Shown: positions 36,605 to 50,617, counted from the first letter of the stretch. The stretch: 64,000 nt of DNA from Rutidosis leptorrhynchoides (GCF_046630445.1 NC_092341.1:258212001-258276000), one strand, 5' to 3'. Notes: a model not told the origin generated them from the sequence alone. Made by a program: numbers and translations.

Positions 36605-38046
36605 TATTATTATTATTATTAATATTATTATAATAATAATAATAATAATTATAATAATAATAATTATAAAAATGAAAGTAATAAATATAAAAAGAAAAAA
36701 TATACCGATGGTTAATCAAATAAACTGAAATCTGTGATAATGGCTCGAAGTCCACTTCATCATTTAACAAAACAGCCCACTCCAATGGCCCATGTGGAAG
36801 TCCTAAGTGGTCCAACCAACCACTCTATCTAGAGTCCAGTAAAAAAATGATTTAACAGGTTAAATTGTACGCGTTTTCTAATGGCGGCTCAAACAGGAGG
36901 TATAACAATAGCAGGATAAATCTCACGATGGTTCTTGGTACTTTTGATTCAACCTATCGATCAATTGATAAAAAAAAATCAATCATTGGTTCCTCATCAT
37001 CATTATTCGAGCACCATCATTAGTCTTCATCATCATCGTGAATCGTCATTCCCCATTAATCGATCAATTAATCGATCAATCAATTGATTGAAGTAAGTAA
37101 CCGATTCATTAATCATTCTTTTAATTTCTTCATTCATTTATATATAATCTGTATTTTTAATTGGATTGAAAACGAGTAGTAATTAATGGTGTTCTTGAAG
37201 GGTTTTGATTTGAGGCTCGATTGAAACAGAAAAGAAAAAAGAAACTAGCAACAGCATGTACATGATGTGGGTTGGGTTGGCTTGTAAAACAGAAGGAAAC
37301 GAGCAGAAGGAAGAATGGGGTGTTTGTTTTGGTTGTTCTCAATTAATCAATAAAAACAGAAACATTAACTTTAATTGATGATGATAATTTGACAATTTGG
37401 TTCGATTTTAGGCTAACTAAAACAGAAAAACAGATTGGAAACAACAACAGTAGTGGTGGTTTGGGTCTAATCCTTGTTAACATCAAGATAAGAGCTGTAG
37501 CAACTAAATCAAAGGTATGTGTTGTAACTACATCTTTGTCTAAAATTGCTTTAATTAACCATATTAAGATCTTTGGTAATGTTCATGATGATATTTATAT
37601 GAAAGAGGTTGGTGTTGAGGCGAATGCAGGCTCATTTTCTTCTTCGGAGTCCAACAAGGAGAATGGTGACTTTAGTGATTGTTGTAACAAGGTGATAAAA
37701 AAAAATAGAAACATGAAAAGAATATGTGATGGTGGTGGTGTGAGCTGTTGTAGTAATCTTCACAAACAGAAGTATACAGCCAATATACAATTCTATAGTA
37801 GTTAGCATGTTCATCGGAATATTAGAAGTTAGGTGATTGTTTTCTATGGTGAGGGTGATGATTGATGGTGAAGAAGTGGTGGTTTCCGAATGGTTTTCGT
37901 AGTGGTTATTGGTGTCGTTTACAGCGAACAGCTGGTGCAGCACATGAAGATGGTGATGAGGTGGGTTCGATGGCTGTGGGTTGTTCTCGGACTGAAATAG
38001 AAACAGATATTGAGCAGGTGAGGTGTTCAGTTTGTGGTTTTTATAT

Positions 38047-38100
<54 letters not shown>

Positions 38101-39157
38101 TGTGTAAATGTAAATGTATAGATATATAATTGAGATATGAAAGTGGTGATCGAAGGTTTTTGTTGTTGATTCTTGGACTAAAAACAAAAAGTGGGTTTGT
38201 TTGGTGATCATGGATGGCTCGATGATGGTGGTGATTAATAGAAGGAGATCACATGAGTAGCAGTTAAATGAACTTGAGCAGCTGTAGTAGTTGGGTTTGT
38301 TTTCAGTTATAAACAGAAACAGGGATAACAATAAGCAGGAAATTAGTTTGAAACAGAAAAACTTGAGCAGTAGTAATAATCGTTGAAGGTGCAGTAGCAA
38401 AAATCACGATAATTGGTGATGGTTGTGGAGTTTGATGTGGTCAGTAGCCTGATGGAAGGGATGATTGTAATAAAGGAGAAGGTAGTGTGGGTGCATATAA
38501 GTATGTTGATGCATGATGTAAATAAATATTATGAGTTGGTTACAAGAAATAAAAACAGTAGTAAATAGTCGATAGTTGAAATGAGTGGGTTAATTTCGTG
38601 TACGTTTTTCTTGGTTCTAGTTATCAAAAAGAAAGGTGATAGTGATAGATACAATAATGTAATAAAGTTTGTCATTCTACATTCACAAATATCTCAATAT
38701 ACAGAGAATGAAACCACGACTTAGTAAGGTGACAATTTCAGTCACACTTTATTGAATATGAAAGTTTGGAATAAGATGTTTATTTGTCTTCTTTACCTTG
38801 ATGTCAAGTTTTGCACGAAAAAGATATTTTATAATTTAAGAACACGGTATGCTAAGATGTATTCACCTCACACCTTATTCTAGTTGCAATCTAGATAAAC
38901 ATATACAATGAAATTAATTAAGTGAATAAAGTCACTTATAATCTTAACTATAACGATTTCAAAATGAAACACGATGTTATCAAAACATAGTATTAAACTA
39001 CTAATCAATGGTAAATGAAGATTTAAGGAACTTGATATTAAAGAGTTGTACATTAGATTTTATTACGTAACTGAATATAAAAAAAAATCAATAATTTTGT
39101 GATATAAAAATAAATTTGCACGCTTAATATTTTATTAATGCATTTCAAGTTATTATT

Positions 39158-39228
<71 letters not shown>

Positions 39229-39405
39229 TCACACATATATCTATTTACAAACAATTGTTCGTGAATCGTCGAGAGCAGTCGAAGGTCAATTGAATATATG
39301 AAATTGTTCAAAAATTATGAGATTCAATTAAATAGACTTTGCTTATCATGTCGAAACCATATAAGAAAAAGTTTAAATTTGGTCAGAAATTTCTGGGTCG
39401 TCACA
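35192..39405 (-). repeat. 3' LTR of element 4 (left copy, uninterrupted)
   Basis: 4214 bp, TGTGATGACCCG ... GGGTCGTCACA. Contains TA tracts at 36108-36172, 38048-38098 and 39166-39227 and an ATA/TAA tract at 36568-36664. The stretch at about 36700-38700 is less AT-rich, with many GGT/TGG and CAACAACAG words, and is shared with the other LTR. Frames such as 37389-37805 are open but have no recognisable protein character. Confidence 0.88.
36108..36664. repeat. TA and TAA microsatellites in element 4 LTR
   Basis: TA run at 36108-36172 and TAA/ATT-type run at 36568-36664. The other LTR has only about 10 bp of TA at 44460 and a mixed AT run at 44868-44945, so both changed length after insertion. 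Confidence 0.9.
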
Positions 39406-42400
39406 GTACCTACCCGTTAAAGAAATTTCGTCCCGAAATTTGATCGAGATCGTCATGGCTAACAATAAGAATGTTTTCCTGAAGAATTTGAGTTGATAAA
39501 TAGAGTTTTATTACTGTTGAGTAATATGAATAAAATAATTCGATTTTTGTGAAGAGTACGAGTGAAGCTATCACAAAAGATTGAAATGAAGAAATAGAGA
39601 TTCGTCTTAGCTTTTGACGGAGTCACGTTTGAATTTAGAAAAAAAGATGCATCTTAACTTTTGACGTTGTCTTGGTTGAATTCCGAAATTCAAGGGAATT
39701 AAATAAAATCTTTGAAATCTATAAGATCTGATTCTTTTCGGTGAATAGGGGAATTAAGATTTCTTTTAATAAATATGGTGATCTGTCTCGATTGCTCTGC
39801 CGGATATTTACATTATAAATTAAAATTTTTCCGTTCCATTATTTTTACCATTCCTATATTTTATTTCTTAGTTCATACATCCCAAAAGATTGTGAAAATG
39901 CTTAATCCCGTTCTAATCCTTGATATTTTCCTAATTATCATTTCTGTCATCCTTCTTTTCAATCTTCCACCAGAAAATCTGTTTACTTCTACTATTACCT
40001 TGGGGTGATACTATTCTTAATTCTACCGTGTCTTTATATTGCTATTCGTATTAATATCCACGGTTTGTAATTCCTGTGTTGTTATTGGGCTTTATATTTT
40101 CTCTTATATTTTGGAGCCTTTGCCTTTTTATTCTCTTCTCGATCTCTAGTAAAGCGAGTAACGGTCCAGAATTCGTAAGTATGGAACTTCGAATGAACTT
40201 AATGTTCTAAACAATGAAGAACGTAATCGCATGATTTGATTTGTCAAATTACCCGAATTCAAGAGAAATGATAGTACTATCAAGAAAATATGTTCTTGAT
40301 ATGTTTATAAATTAGATAGAATGTAAGAGTCGTGTAACATGGCACATGATCACGGTATGATCTGTGAATCATCACGTTTCATTAGAAACTCAGCATGACT
40401 TACTGTAATATAATCACGTTGATCAAGTGTCATTATATTATACTAATTCATGCATCAATTTCTTTACATTTCTCTAGAATTCATTCATAAATTAAACTTA
40501 AATTTTACAGAAGTTTCCAATATAATGAAACACAGGAAGCACGAAGAGGTATATAATTTTGGACGAGAATATATATGAAAATATCCTCAGAAATATCGAA
40601 GATATTTATGATGATATTTTGGAATTTCCAAGTTAGAAGGTTGATGAAGAAAAATTTTCCGCAAGATTTTAACATGACTTCGGAGCAAGATATTCTCTAA
40701 AGATTTCAATGGATCTAGAATTACCTGGATTCTTTGAATATAAGGTATGGTCCTTGTATTTGTCCTTGGTCTCCTTCGTGGTTAGCTCAATCCGTTTTCC
40801 AGTTCCAACTTTTCTGAGCTTTTTCAACATACTATTCTTTATCATCAAACTTCTGACGATTAAGGTCGTTTACGGTTGCCTAGAGTTTTCTGCTGCTTCA
40901 TTCAACTTTTTCAAAGTTCAATGTATTGATTCGTAGGCTGGGTGCTTTTCAAAATTTCAGAATTGAGAATCGTAATTCTAGGAGATAATTGTTATATGTA
41001 TACATATAACTATTGATGTAGAAAGGCTATGAGATTCGAAATACTGATTGCTGATTCTCAGTAATTGGTATGGCAATTATTGTTACAAGGTATAGATGAA
41101 TACACGATGGGGTTTTAATGAATATAATGATTTTTTGGAAAGTCCAAATTCATTGAAGTTGCTGGTAAGTTTACTGCTAATGTGGTGGAATATAAATGGT
41201 TCCCCGGTAATGATGACGACATGCAAACTTATATATCGAGGTTATAATAAGGCTAATTCGAATGTAAGTCGAAGTTGATTTGCTGAAGCTATGACAAAAT
41301 TGGCTAATTTGAAAAAGAGTTGAAATGTTATTTTCGGTAATAACAATGCCAAAGGAGCTAGTACAGACACGTGTTAAACGTTTACATAGGTTCTGAGTGT
41401 TTTCAGGTGCATAACTATATGCATCAATTTCTTCTTCCGTAGATGAAGTACGGTTGGTTCATCCTATCGATTGAAGTGTTTTCAAGAATTATGAAAGGTT
41501 TGAATCACAGATTGTAATCGTCAAGATACAAATGAGGTTTAAGATGAAATCAAGTGGCAAACTTGAAGAATTGTTTAGCTTCATATGTTATAATCAATAT
41601 TTTAATTCATTTTAATTGTCCAATGTTGGTAGTCCACAGTTAGTAATTCAACAATTCATATATAGTTTAATATATAATATTCTAATTAATTAATACGTAT
41701 CGTGACCCATTGTATACATGTCTCAGACTCGATTACAACTCAAAGTATATATATTATTATAGAATCAGCCTCAACCCTGTATAGCTAATTCGATCATTAC
41801 CGCATATAGAGTGTCTATGGTTATTCCAAATAATATATATAGATGCGTCGATATGATATGTCAAAACCTTGTATACGTGTCCCGATATTTAAATGCGTAA
41901 ATAAAATTTTTTAAATGAGGATAAATAAAGTGCGTAAAATAAATAACATAAATTAAATGACGATAAATAAAATTGCGAGAATCAAAATTGCGATAAAATA
42001 AATTGCTATAATTAAAATGTAATAAGGAATTAACAGTTAGCTAGGAACAGTTAGCTAGGATTTGCTTAGCGTGGATTCTTAACAAAATTTCTCATAGTTA
42101 ATCTGTTTGTTTCTAACAAATTTTATTTCGTCCAATGTTTTCTTCATTATGCCACTTGTTGGATTCTGATAGGTCAAAATCCAAATATGAAATTGAATGA
42201 AAATGGTTATTCTGTGGTGAATGGATTCGTATATCTTGTGGATGTAAGTAGGATAGTAGATGACTGTTGAATCAGATTCGAAGAATGTACAGTGTAACTT
42301 ATTAATATGAAATCTAAATATTCCTCGGGTATTACCTACCCGTTAAAATATTTTCACCATTAACAGTTTGTACAAAAAAAATTTTAATTACAATGTTTAT

Positions 42401-43542
42401 GAAAACATATATACACATATATTTTCTTCAGATGTAATCATGGATTTAATGAGTTAATATAATATTAATCTCATTTGCTTTTCGGTTTAAGCTAGAATAG
42501 ATAATCTCTAAGACTCTAGAGATTACATAATCACCTCAGAATGCTTCTACAATGAAGTTATGAATCAATACTTCATCGGTTAATGTTGCTGGTACTCCTT
42601 GGTATCTACGGTGCGTATGACATTGATGTTCATGGGACAGATTGTGAAATTGAGGTTTTTGTTATTGGTGGTACTTGTGCCGATGTTGGTGATGTTGTTG
42701 AAGCTGGTACGTTTTGCACCATATTTTCCAAGACTACAACTCGGGTATGAAGTTCGTTGACTTATTACTCCGGAATGATTGTCGGTAGGAACGAGCGAAT
42801 GAATAAGGTTTAGAATCTGAGTTGTGATGTAGTCGTGGCGAGATACTCTGGAAATGAGAGAGAAAATGGTGTTTTAAACAGGTTCGCTGGTAAGTATTTC
42901 AGGTTCTTCACCAAGAGGTGAATTCAGTTGGTGGAAGGGATCGCCTTCTTCGCGTCTCCAATGATAAATTAGACTAAGAACTCATCTCCAATTCATCCAG
43001 AATAGATGATTGGTAATTGGTTGATCCATTCCGGTCATACTGCTTTCGGAGCTTAGGTGAACATCCATGTCAGAATAGCTGTCGGATTCTGAAGAACTTG
43101 AACTAGTGGCGAGTTCCATTTCGTACAATTGAGTAGAGGTTTTTTTTTTTTTTTTTTTTTTTGAATGAAATGATTTTTGGCTATCGGATGGTATTCTAAT
43201 TATATAGAATATCTATATATATAGAACAAAAGATTTCGTAGATTACGGAGAAATTTATGGAATATATCAGGCAAAGCTTACAGTAACAGATACGCTAAGA
43301 TATGAATTTTTGTCTGTACATTATTCATGCAATCTAGGCAGTAAGATATGTCTAGATTAAGAATGATAAGCAAGTGATTCCCTAAGAATGATAAGCAGGT
43401 AATTTTTGACACGAAATGATATGCAAAACTTTTAACATGCAGACACGGTAGAAGTCCAGACTCACTAATGCATCTAAACAACTTTCAGTTAGACACACTA
43501 ATGCAAGACCTGGTTCGCTAAGACCACCGCTCTGATACCACA
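39406..43542 (-). other. Interior of element 4, non-coding
   Basis: On the minus strand it starts with TGGTATCAGAGC (43540-43529, initiator tRNA-Met type) two bases from the LTR, and ends with AACGGGTAGGTAC next to the left LTR. It also holds a T tract (43139-43162), a second CCTACCCGTTAAA word at 42332-42344 like the one at 39410, and a GCGATAAATAAAA-rich tract (about 41930-42010). I see no gag or pol motif. One short frame is listed separately. Confidence 0.75.
42982..43119 (-). CDS. Short Ser-rich ORF near primer site of element 4
   Basis: 45 codons from an ATG at 43119, starting MELATSSSSSESDSYSDMDV and ending FWMNWR. It is the first long ATG frame after the primer site, about 410 bp in. 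The Ser/Asp-rich start resembles the beginning of a gag-like reading frame, and open fragments continue after it in other frames. It may be the relic of a captured or lost gag. Function unknown. Confidence 0.25.
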   Translation of the reverse strand: MELATSSSSSESDSYSDMDVHLSSESSMTGMDQPITNHLFWMNWR

Positions 43543-46325
43543 TGTGACGACCCGTCCTAATCCATAAGGACGAATACATTACATTTGGTTACATCGCGAG
43601 GTAATTGACCTCTATATGATACATTTTACAAACATTGCATTCGTTTTTAAAAAGACAAACTTTCATTTACATCGAAAGTTAACAGGCATGCATACTATTT
43701 CAGAATATATCCAATCTATAATTGACTTAATAATAATCTTGATGAACTCAACGACTCGAATGCAACGTCTTTTGAAATATGTCATGAATGACTCCAAGTA
43801 ATATATCTAAAATGAGCAAATACACAGCGGAAGATTTCTTTCATACCTGAGAATAAACATGCTTTCAAGTGTCAACCAAAAGGTTGGTGAGTTCATTAGT
43901 TTATCATAATCAATCATTTCCATAATTTTAATAGACCACAAGATTTCATTTTTGTTTCAAGGTGCAGGTCTGCTCACTGCTATAAAATTCATTCATATGG
44001 ATTGAACACCCTGATAATCGACATTAACAAGATGCATATAAGAATATCCCCATCATTTCGGGACATCCATCGGACATGATAAAAAACATTGAAGTACTAA
44101 AGCTTCCACTACAACGGATGGGGTTTGTTGGGCCCAATAGATCTATCTTTAGGATTCGCGTCAATTAGGGGTGCACAAATTCTCAAAATTAGTGATGTTC
44201 CCTAATTCTTAGATTACCAGGCTAAAAGGGGCATATTCGGCTTCGATCCATTCAACCATATAATGTAGTTTCGATTACTTGTGTCTATTTTGTAAAAAAT
44301 TTATAAAAGCACATGTATTCTCAGTCCCAAAAATATATATTGCAAAAGCATTTAAAAAGGGAGCAAATGAAACTCACAATACTCTATTTTGTAGTAAAAA
44401 TACATATGACGACATTGAATAATGCAGGGTTGGCCTCGGATTCACGAACCTATATTATTCATATATATATTAAAAAATATACTTGTGATTGAATAAGTAT
44501 ACATATTATTATTAGTGATATAATTTTTATATTATTAATTTATATATTTCATTATTACTATATAAAAATATAACTTTTGTTATGTTATATGTATCAAATA
44601 TTTTATATGTATATATTTCATTTGTTTGTTAGAATAGTAATTATATTAATACTAAAATAATATTAGGAGTGATTAAAATAATGAAAATGATAATACTAGT
44701 GTTAATAATAATGATAATAATATTAATGATTTTATTAATAATAATATTAATGATAGTTTTAATGATAATCTTATAATAATGATAATAACAGTAGTTTTTA
44801 ATAAAATGAAAAATTTAGTATTTATGATAATAAAAATAATCATTTTGATAATAACACTTAATATTTAATAATAATAATAATTATAATATAATAATTATAA
44901 TTATAATAATAATAATAATAATAATTAAAATAATAATAATTATAAAAATGAAAGTAATAAATATAAAAAGAAAAAAATATACCGATGGTTAATCAAATAA
45001 ACTGAAATCTGTGATAATGGCTTGAAGCCCACTTCATCATTTAACAAAACAGCCCACTCCAATGGCCCATGTGGAAGTCCTAAGTGGTCCAACCAACCAC
45101 TATATCTAGAGTCCAGTAAAAAAAATGATTTAACAGGTTAAATTGTACGCGTTTTCTGTTGGCGGCTCAAACAGGAGGTATAGCAATAGCAGGATAAATC
45201 TAATGATGGTTCTTGGTACTTTTGATTCAACCAATCGATCAATTGATAAAAAAAAATCAATCTTTTGTTCCTCATCATCATTATTCGAGCACCATCATCA
45301 ATCTTCATCATCATCATCGTGAATCGTCATTCCCCATTAATCGATTAATGAATCGATCAATCAATTGATTGAAGTAAGTAATCGATTCATTAATTATTCT
45401 TTTAATTTCTTCATTCATTTATATATAATCTATATTTTTAATTGGATTGAAAACGAGTAGTAATTAATGGTGTTCTTGAAGGGTTTTGATTTGAGGCTCG
45501 ATTGAAATAGAAAAGCAAAAAGAAACTAGCAACAGCACGTACATGATTTGGGTTGGGTTGGGTTGTAAAACAGAAGGAAACGAGCAGAAGGAAGAATTGG
45601 GTGTTTGTTTTGGTTGTTCACGATTAATCAATAGAAACAGAAACAGTAACTTTAATTGATGATGATAATTTGACAACTGGGTTCGATTTTAGGCTAACTA
45701 AAACAGAAAATCAGATTGGAAACAGCAACAGTAGTGGTGGTTTGGGTCTAATCCTTGTTAACATCAAGATAAGAGCTGCAGCAGCCAAATCAAAGGTATG
45801 TGTTGTAACTACATCTTTGTCTATAATTGCTTTCATTAACCATATTAAGATCTTTGGTAATGTTCATGATGATAATTATATGAAAGAGGTTGCTGTTGAG
45901 GCAAATGCAGGCTCATTTTCTTTTTCGGAGTCCAACAAGGAGAATGGTCACTTTAGTGATTGTTGTAACAAGGTGATAAAAAAATAGAAACAGGAATAGA
46001 ATATGTGATGGTGGTGTTGTGAGCTGTTGTAGTAATCTTCACAAACAGAAGCATACAGCTGATATACAATTCTATAGTAGTTAGCATGTTCATCGGAATA
46101 TTAGAAGTTTGGTGATTGTTTTCTATGGTGAGGGTGATGATTGATGGTGAAGAAGTGGTGGTTCCCGAATGGTTTTCGTGGTGGTTATTGGTGTCATTTA
46201 CAGCGAACAACTGGTGCAGCACATGAAGATGGTGATGAGGTGGGTTCGATGGCTGTGGGGTGTTCTCGGACTGAAACATAAACAGATATTGAGCAGGTGA
46301 GGTGTTCGGTTTGTGGTTTTTATAT

Positions 46326-46447
<122 letters not shown>

Positions 46448-47463
46448 TGTGTAAATGTAAATGAATAGATATGAAAGTGGTGATCAAAGGTTTTTGTTGT
46501 TGATTCTTGGACTAAAAACAAAAAGTGGCTTTGTTTGGTGATCATGGATGGCTCGATGGTGATGGTGATTAACAGAAGGAGATCACATGAGTAGCAGTTA
46601 AATGAACTTGAGCAGCTGTAGCAGTTGGGTTTGTTTTTAGTTATAAATAGAAACAAGGATAACAATTAGCAGGAAATCAGTTTGAAACAGAAAAACCTGA
46701 GCAGTAGTAATAATCGTTGAAGGTGCAGTAGCAAAAATCATGATGATTGGTAATGGTTGTGGAGTTTGATGTAGTCAGTAGCCAGATGGAAGGGGTGATT
46801 GTAATAAAGGAGAAGGTAGTGTGGGTGCATATAAGTATGTTGATGCATGATGTAAATAAATATTATGAGTTGGTTACAAGAAATAAAAATAGTAGTAAAT
46901 AGTCGATAGTTGAAATGAGTGGGTTAAGTTCGTGTACGTTTTTCTTGGTTCTAGTTATCAAAAAGAAAGGTGATAGTGATAGATACAACAATGTAATAAA
47001 GTTTGTCATTCTACATTCACAAATATCTCAATATACAGAGAATGAAACCACGACTTAGTAAGGTGAAAATTTCAGTCACACTTTATTGAATATGAAAGTT
47101 TGGAATAAGATGTTTATTTGTCTTCTTTACCTTGATGTCAAGTTTTTCACAAAAAAGATATTTTATAATTTAAGAAACGGTATATTAAGATGTATTCACC
47201 TCACACCTTATTCTAGTTGCAATCTAGATAAACATATACAATGAAATTAATTAAGTGAATAAAGTCACTTATAATCTTAACTGTAACGATTTCAAAATGA
47301 AACACGATGTTATCAAAACATAGTATTAAACTACTAATCAATGGTAAATGAAGATTTAAGGAACTTGATATTAAAGAGTTGTACATTAGATTTTATTACG
47401 TAACTGAATATAAAAAAAATCAATAATTTTGTGATATAAAAATAAATTTGCACGCTTAATATT

Positions 47464-48040
47464 TAATGGTGTATCCTATCGTATACACGCATAAAGGTAC
47501 AATATTCGCATGAAAATAGCATCAGGAACACTGAGAACAATGGTTTTGTGAAACTGTCCGTCAAGCGTTCTCCGCTGTGCAGGCTGCTTCCGTCATGCGT
47601 AAGCCCTGAAGGCCGCCTAGCGCTTAAGTCCTGACCGGAGAGCGTCACATTCAGTATAAATTTTGGATCACAAATAGTAGAACGTATCATCATCTGACAC
47701 GTGTCCCCTAATAATCCGGTGGATCTATCACTATAAATAGACCCTTTGGGTCGTCATTTTACTCATTCAGACATTCTGACAACTTGTGAGCAGAGATTTC
47801 ACCTTTCTCTCTCACATAGTACTTTCTCTCACTAGAAGTCATCCGGCTAGTAGCTCAGCGCTCAGCGGACAAAAGATTGATTAAGCCAACCCACAAGTTT
47901 ATATACTTGTGAACCGGGTCTGCAAAGATTATTTCCCGAGGGTAAACATCAATCGGCAACACTCTCCCATTATTAGTTAGATACTTCTAACATTGTGCTG
48001 ATACACTAAGCCTTACCTCATAAGGAAATAGGTATCAACA
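47464..48040 (+). repeat. 5' LTR of Tat element
   Basis: TAATGGTGTATCCTATCGTA ... AGGTATCAACA, with CTATAAATAGACCC at about 47730-47743 as the promoter box. Closely matches 55014-55590. The start could also be placed at TGGTG (47467); see the finding on the borders. Confidence 0.88.
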
Positions 48041-48143
48041 ATGGCGCCATCTACTATCAAAACGAATCATCTCATCGATACTGACGAAGAAGGCAAGAGT
48101 AAAGAATTGGTGTTGGAAAGCTGGACAACGGAGGAAAGCAGAG
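48041..48143 (+). other. Primer site overlapping a gag start, then deletion
   Basis: TGGCGCC follows the LTR after one base; only this 7-nt stretch clearly fits the 3' end of tRNA-Asp. The ATG at 48041 overlaps it and opens a frame starting MAPSTIKTNHLIDTDEEG, about 35 codons before the sequence becomes protease in another frame. Normal Tat elements have more than 1 kb of gag here, so most of gag has been lost. Confidence 0.55.
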
Positions 48144-49358
48144 GTGTTGGAAGATTGGATGGAACAATCAATATCGTTTCCTTCTATGTTTAACACAAAT
48201 CCATCTGATGGTCCAGCGGTTATAGAAGCACGAGTTGCTAATTGCATAATACGCAACATTTATACTGACACAGGAGCTGGAGCAGACATTATGTATGAAC
48301 ATTGCTTCGTACAGCTTCCCAAAGATGTGCAAGAAACAATGAAGGAAACATATGTGCCGTTGGCAAGTTTTACAAGTGAACCATCTTGGTCTGAAGGAAG
48401 TATTCTTCTTGAAGTAGTCTTGGGCAAGCCACCCCTAAAACGCACAGCCAACATTGAGTTCCTGGTAGTTAAAGCAAATTCACAATACAATATAATTTTG
48501 GGAAGAACTGCCTTAATGACATTTGGGACTGTGACGTCAACTGTGCACGTCATGATGAAGTTTCCAACACCTGGCGGAATAGCAACGTTGTACGCAGAAC
48601 GGCAGAAGTCAATTGAGTGTTCTCAAGTGACAAAAGCAATAATTAAGCCAATAATACATGATGATGGGTCAATCTCACCAAATCTACAATTTCCAGATCA
48701 AAAAATCATAATTGGGCATATGTTATCTACGGCATGTAAAGAAAAGTTGTACAACATTTTGGCAATAAATTTAGACATCTTTGCATGGCAACCGTCTGAT
48801 ATGACCGGTGTCCCAAGGGAAGTTGCAGAACATAGGTTAAATGTGAACCCTAATATACATCCTGTTTGTCAAAAGAAGCGAGGCATGGCGCCGGAAAGAA
48901 GTAAATTCCTCCGTGATGAGGTACGAAGTTTAGTGGATGCCGGAATCCTGCGAGAAGTTAAATATCAGACGTGGGTAGCAAATTCGGTCATGGTGAGGAA
49001 ACCGGACAACTCATGGCGGATGTGTGTCGATTTCACATATATCAATAAAGCATGCCCAAAGGATAATTATCCTTTACCTGAAATTGATTGGAAGGTTGAA
49101 TCATTGGCAGGATATCGATTTAAATGTTTTTTAGATGCGGCTAAGGGGTATCACCAAATACCTATGGCCTTAAAAGATGAAGATAAAATGGCTTTTCACA
49201 CGACGGAGGGCATATTCTGTTACATGAAAATGCCTTTTGGCCTGAAGAATGCAGGAGCAACATATCAACGACTTATTGATATGGCATTTAAGGATCAAAT
49301 TGGGCAAAATTTAGAGGCTTATGTCGACGATATAGTCATAAAAAGTCATACTGAATAA
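48144..49358 (+). pseudogene. pol: Tat protease and reverse transcriptase
   Basis: Open frame of about 400 codons without a clear ATG of its own. Protease active site TDTGAGADI is near residue 42 and ILGRTALMTFGTVTST near residue 120. RT has RMCVDFTYINKACPKDNYPL, FLDAAKGYHQI, MPFGLKNAGATYQRL and catalytic YVDDIV at about 49320. A TAA at 49356-49358 ends it directly after the YVDD block. Confidence 0.9.
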
Positions 49359-50617
49359 AAAATGTTACGGGATATACAAGAAACTTTTGCATCCTTACAA
49401 AAAATCAATATGAAGTTAAATCCTAAAAAGTGTACGTTTGGCGTAGAAGAAGGAAAATTTTTAGGCCATATTGTTACAGAACGAGGTATCAAAGCCAATC
49501 CTAAGAAAATTCAAGCAATTGAAGACATGAAGTCACCGACCAACAATACGTTCAAAGATTACATGGATGTTTAGCAGCGTTAACAAGATTTTTGTCTAAA
49601 GCAGCTGAAAAGTCGCTTCCATTCATGAAGGTGTTAAAAAGTTGTCTAAATAAAAAAGATTTTATATGGACGGCGGAGGCCGAGAATGCATTCCAAGAGG
49701 TCAAGAAATTGTTGAAAACGTTACCTACGTTGACAGCACCAAAGGAAGGGAGACTTTGATTTTGTATTTTGCTATCTCAAAAGAAGCAATTAGTTCTGTC
49801 TTAATCGCAGAACGGAATGGCGTGCAAATGCCCATATATTTTGTTAGCAAAGTATTGCAGCTCAGTGAAATGAATTATCCACCACTTCATCGCATGATTT
49901 ATGCCCTTGTGCATACTGCACGACGTTTACGAAGGTATTTTCAAGGTCATCCAATCTTGGTGTTAACAGATCAACCGTTGAAGCAAATACTCCGTCGTCC
50001 AGAATCATCTGGTCGTCTAGCGAAATGGGCCATCGAGTTGGGGGAATATGAAATCAATTTCGCTCCTCGAGATACAGTTAAAGGACAAATATTGGCAGAT
50101 TTTCTTCTGGAAACAAATGAAAAAGTGGAGCATGACAATAAAATGGTACCACAACAACATGTTTGGGAATTGCACACTGATGGGGCCTCCAGTGAAGAAG
50201 GAACAGGTGCAGGATTAGTTCTGACAAGTCCAGATGGAGAGAGTATACTTATGCATTGAAATTTTGTTTCTATGCGTCCAACAATGAAGCAGAATATGAG
50301 GCATTACTTTTCGGCTTGCGCATAGCATTGAAAATGGGCATCACAAACCTAAGAGCATATGTTGATTCTCAAATTGTGGCCCAGCAAGTTAATGGAAAGT
50401 TTGATGCAAGAGATACATCAATGAGGCAATATGTAAAGTTGGTAGAAGCAATCTCAAAGAAATTTGATAACCTTGAGGTCGTGCAAATCCCTCGAAATAA
50501 GAATAAGAAGGCTGACGTATTAAGCAAGTTAGCTACTTTAACCTTTGATCATTTGCACAAACGAGTGTTAGTTGAAGAACTTAAAGAAAAGTCCCTTTCT
50601 TCTAGGGAAGACACCCT
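49359..50617 (+). pseudogene. pol: Tat RT end, RNase H and second RNase H
   Basis: Continues as INMKLNPKKCTFGV and GKFLGHIVTERGI (thumb), then after a frame shift near 49560 the connection and first RNase H (SEMNYPPLHRMIYALVHTA, LTDQPLKQILRR, ADFLLE). A second RNase H of archaeal type follows, with WELHTDGASSEEGTGAGLVL at about 50163-50222 and, after another shift near 50240, ASNNEAEYEALLFGLRIAL and YVDSQIVAQQVNG. At least three indels or stops. The doubled RNase H is a hallmark of Tat elements. Confidence 0.88.

Noticed and set aside
36568-36664. Regular short repeats as a CRISPR-like array
   Set aside because: Simple TAA/ATT microsatellite in a plant transposon; no spaced repeats anywhere in the window.
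37389-37805. 138-codon frame in element 4 LTR as a host gene
   Set aside because: Starts without context, broken in the partner LTR (45670-45987) and no motif recognised; kept only as a note on base composition.
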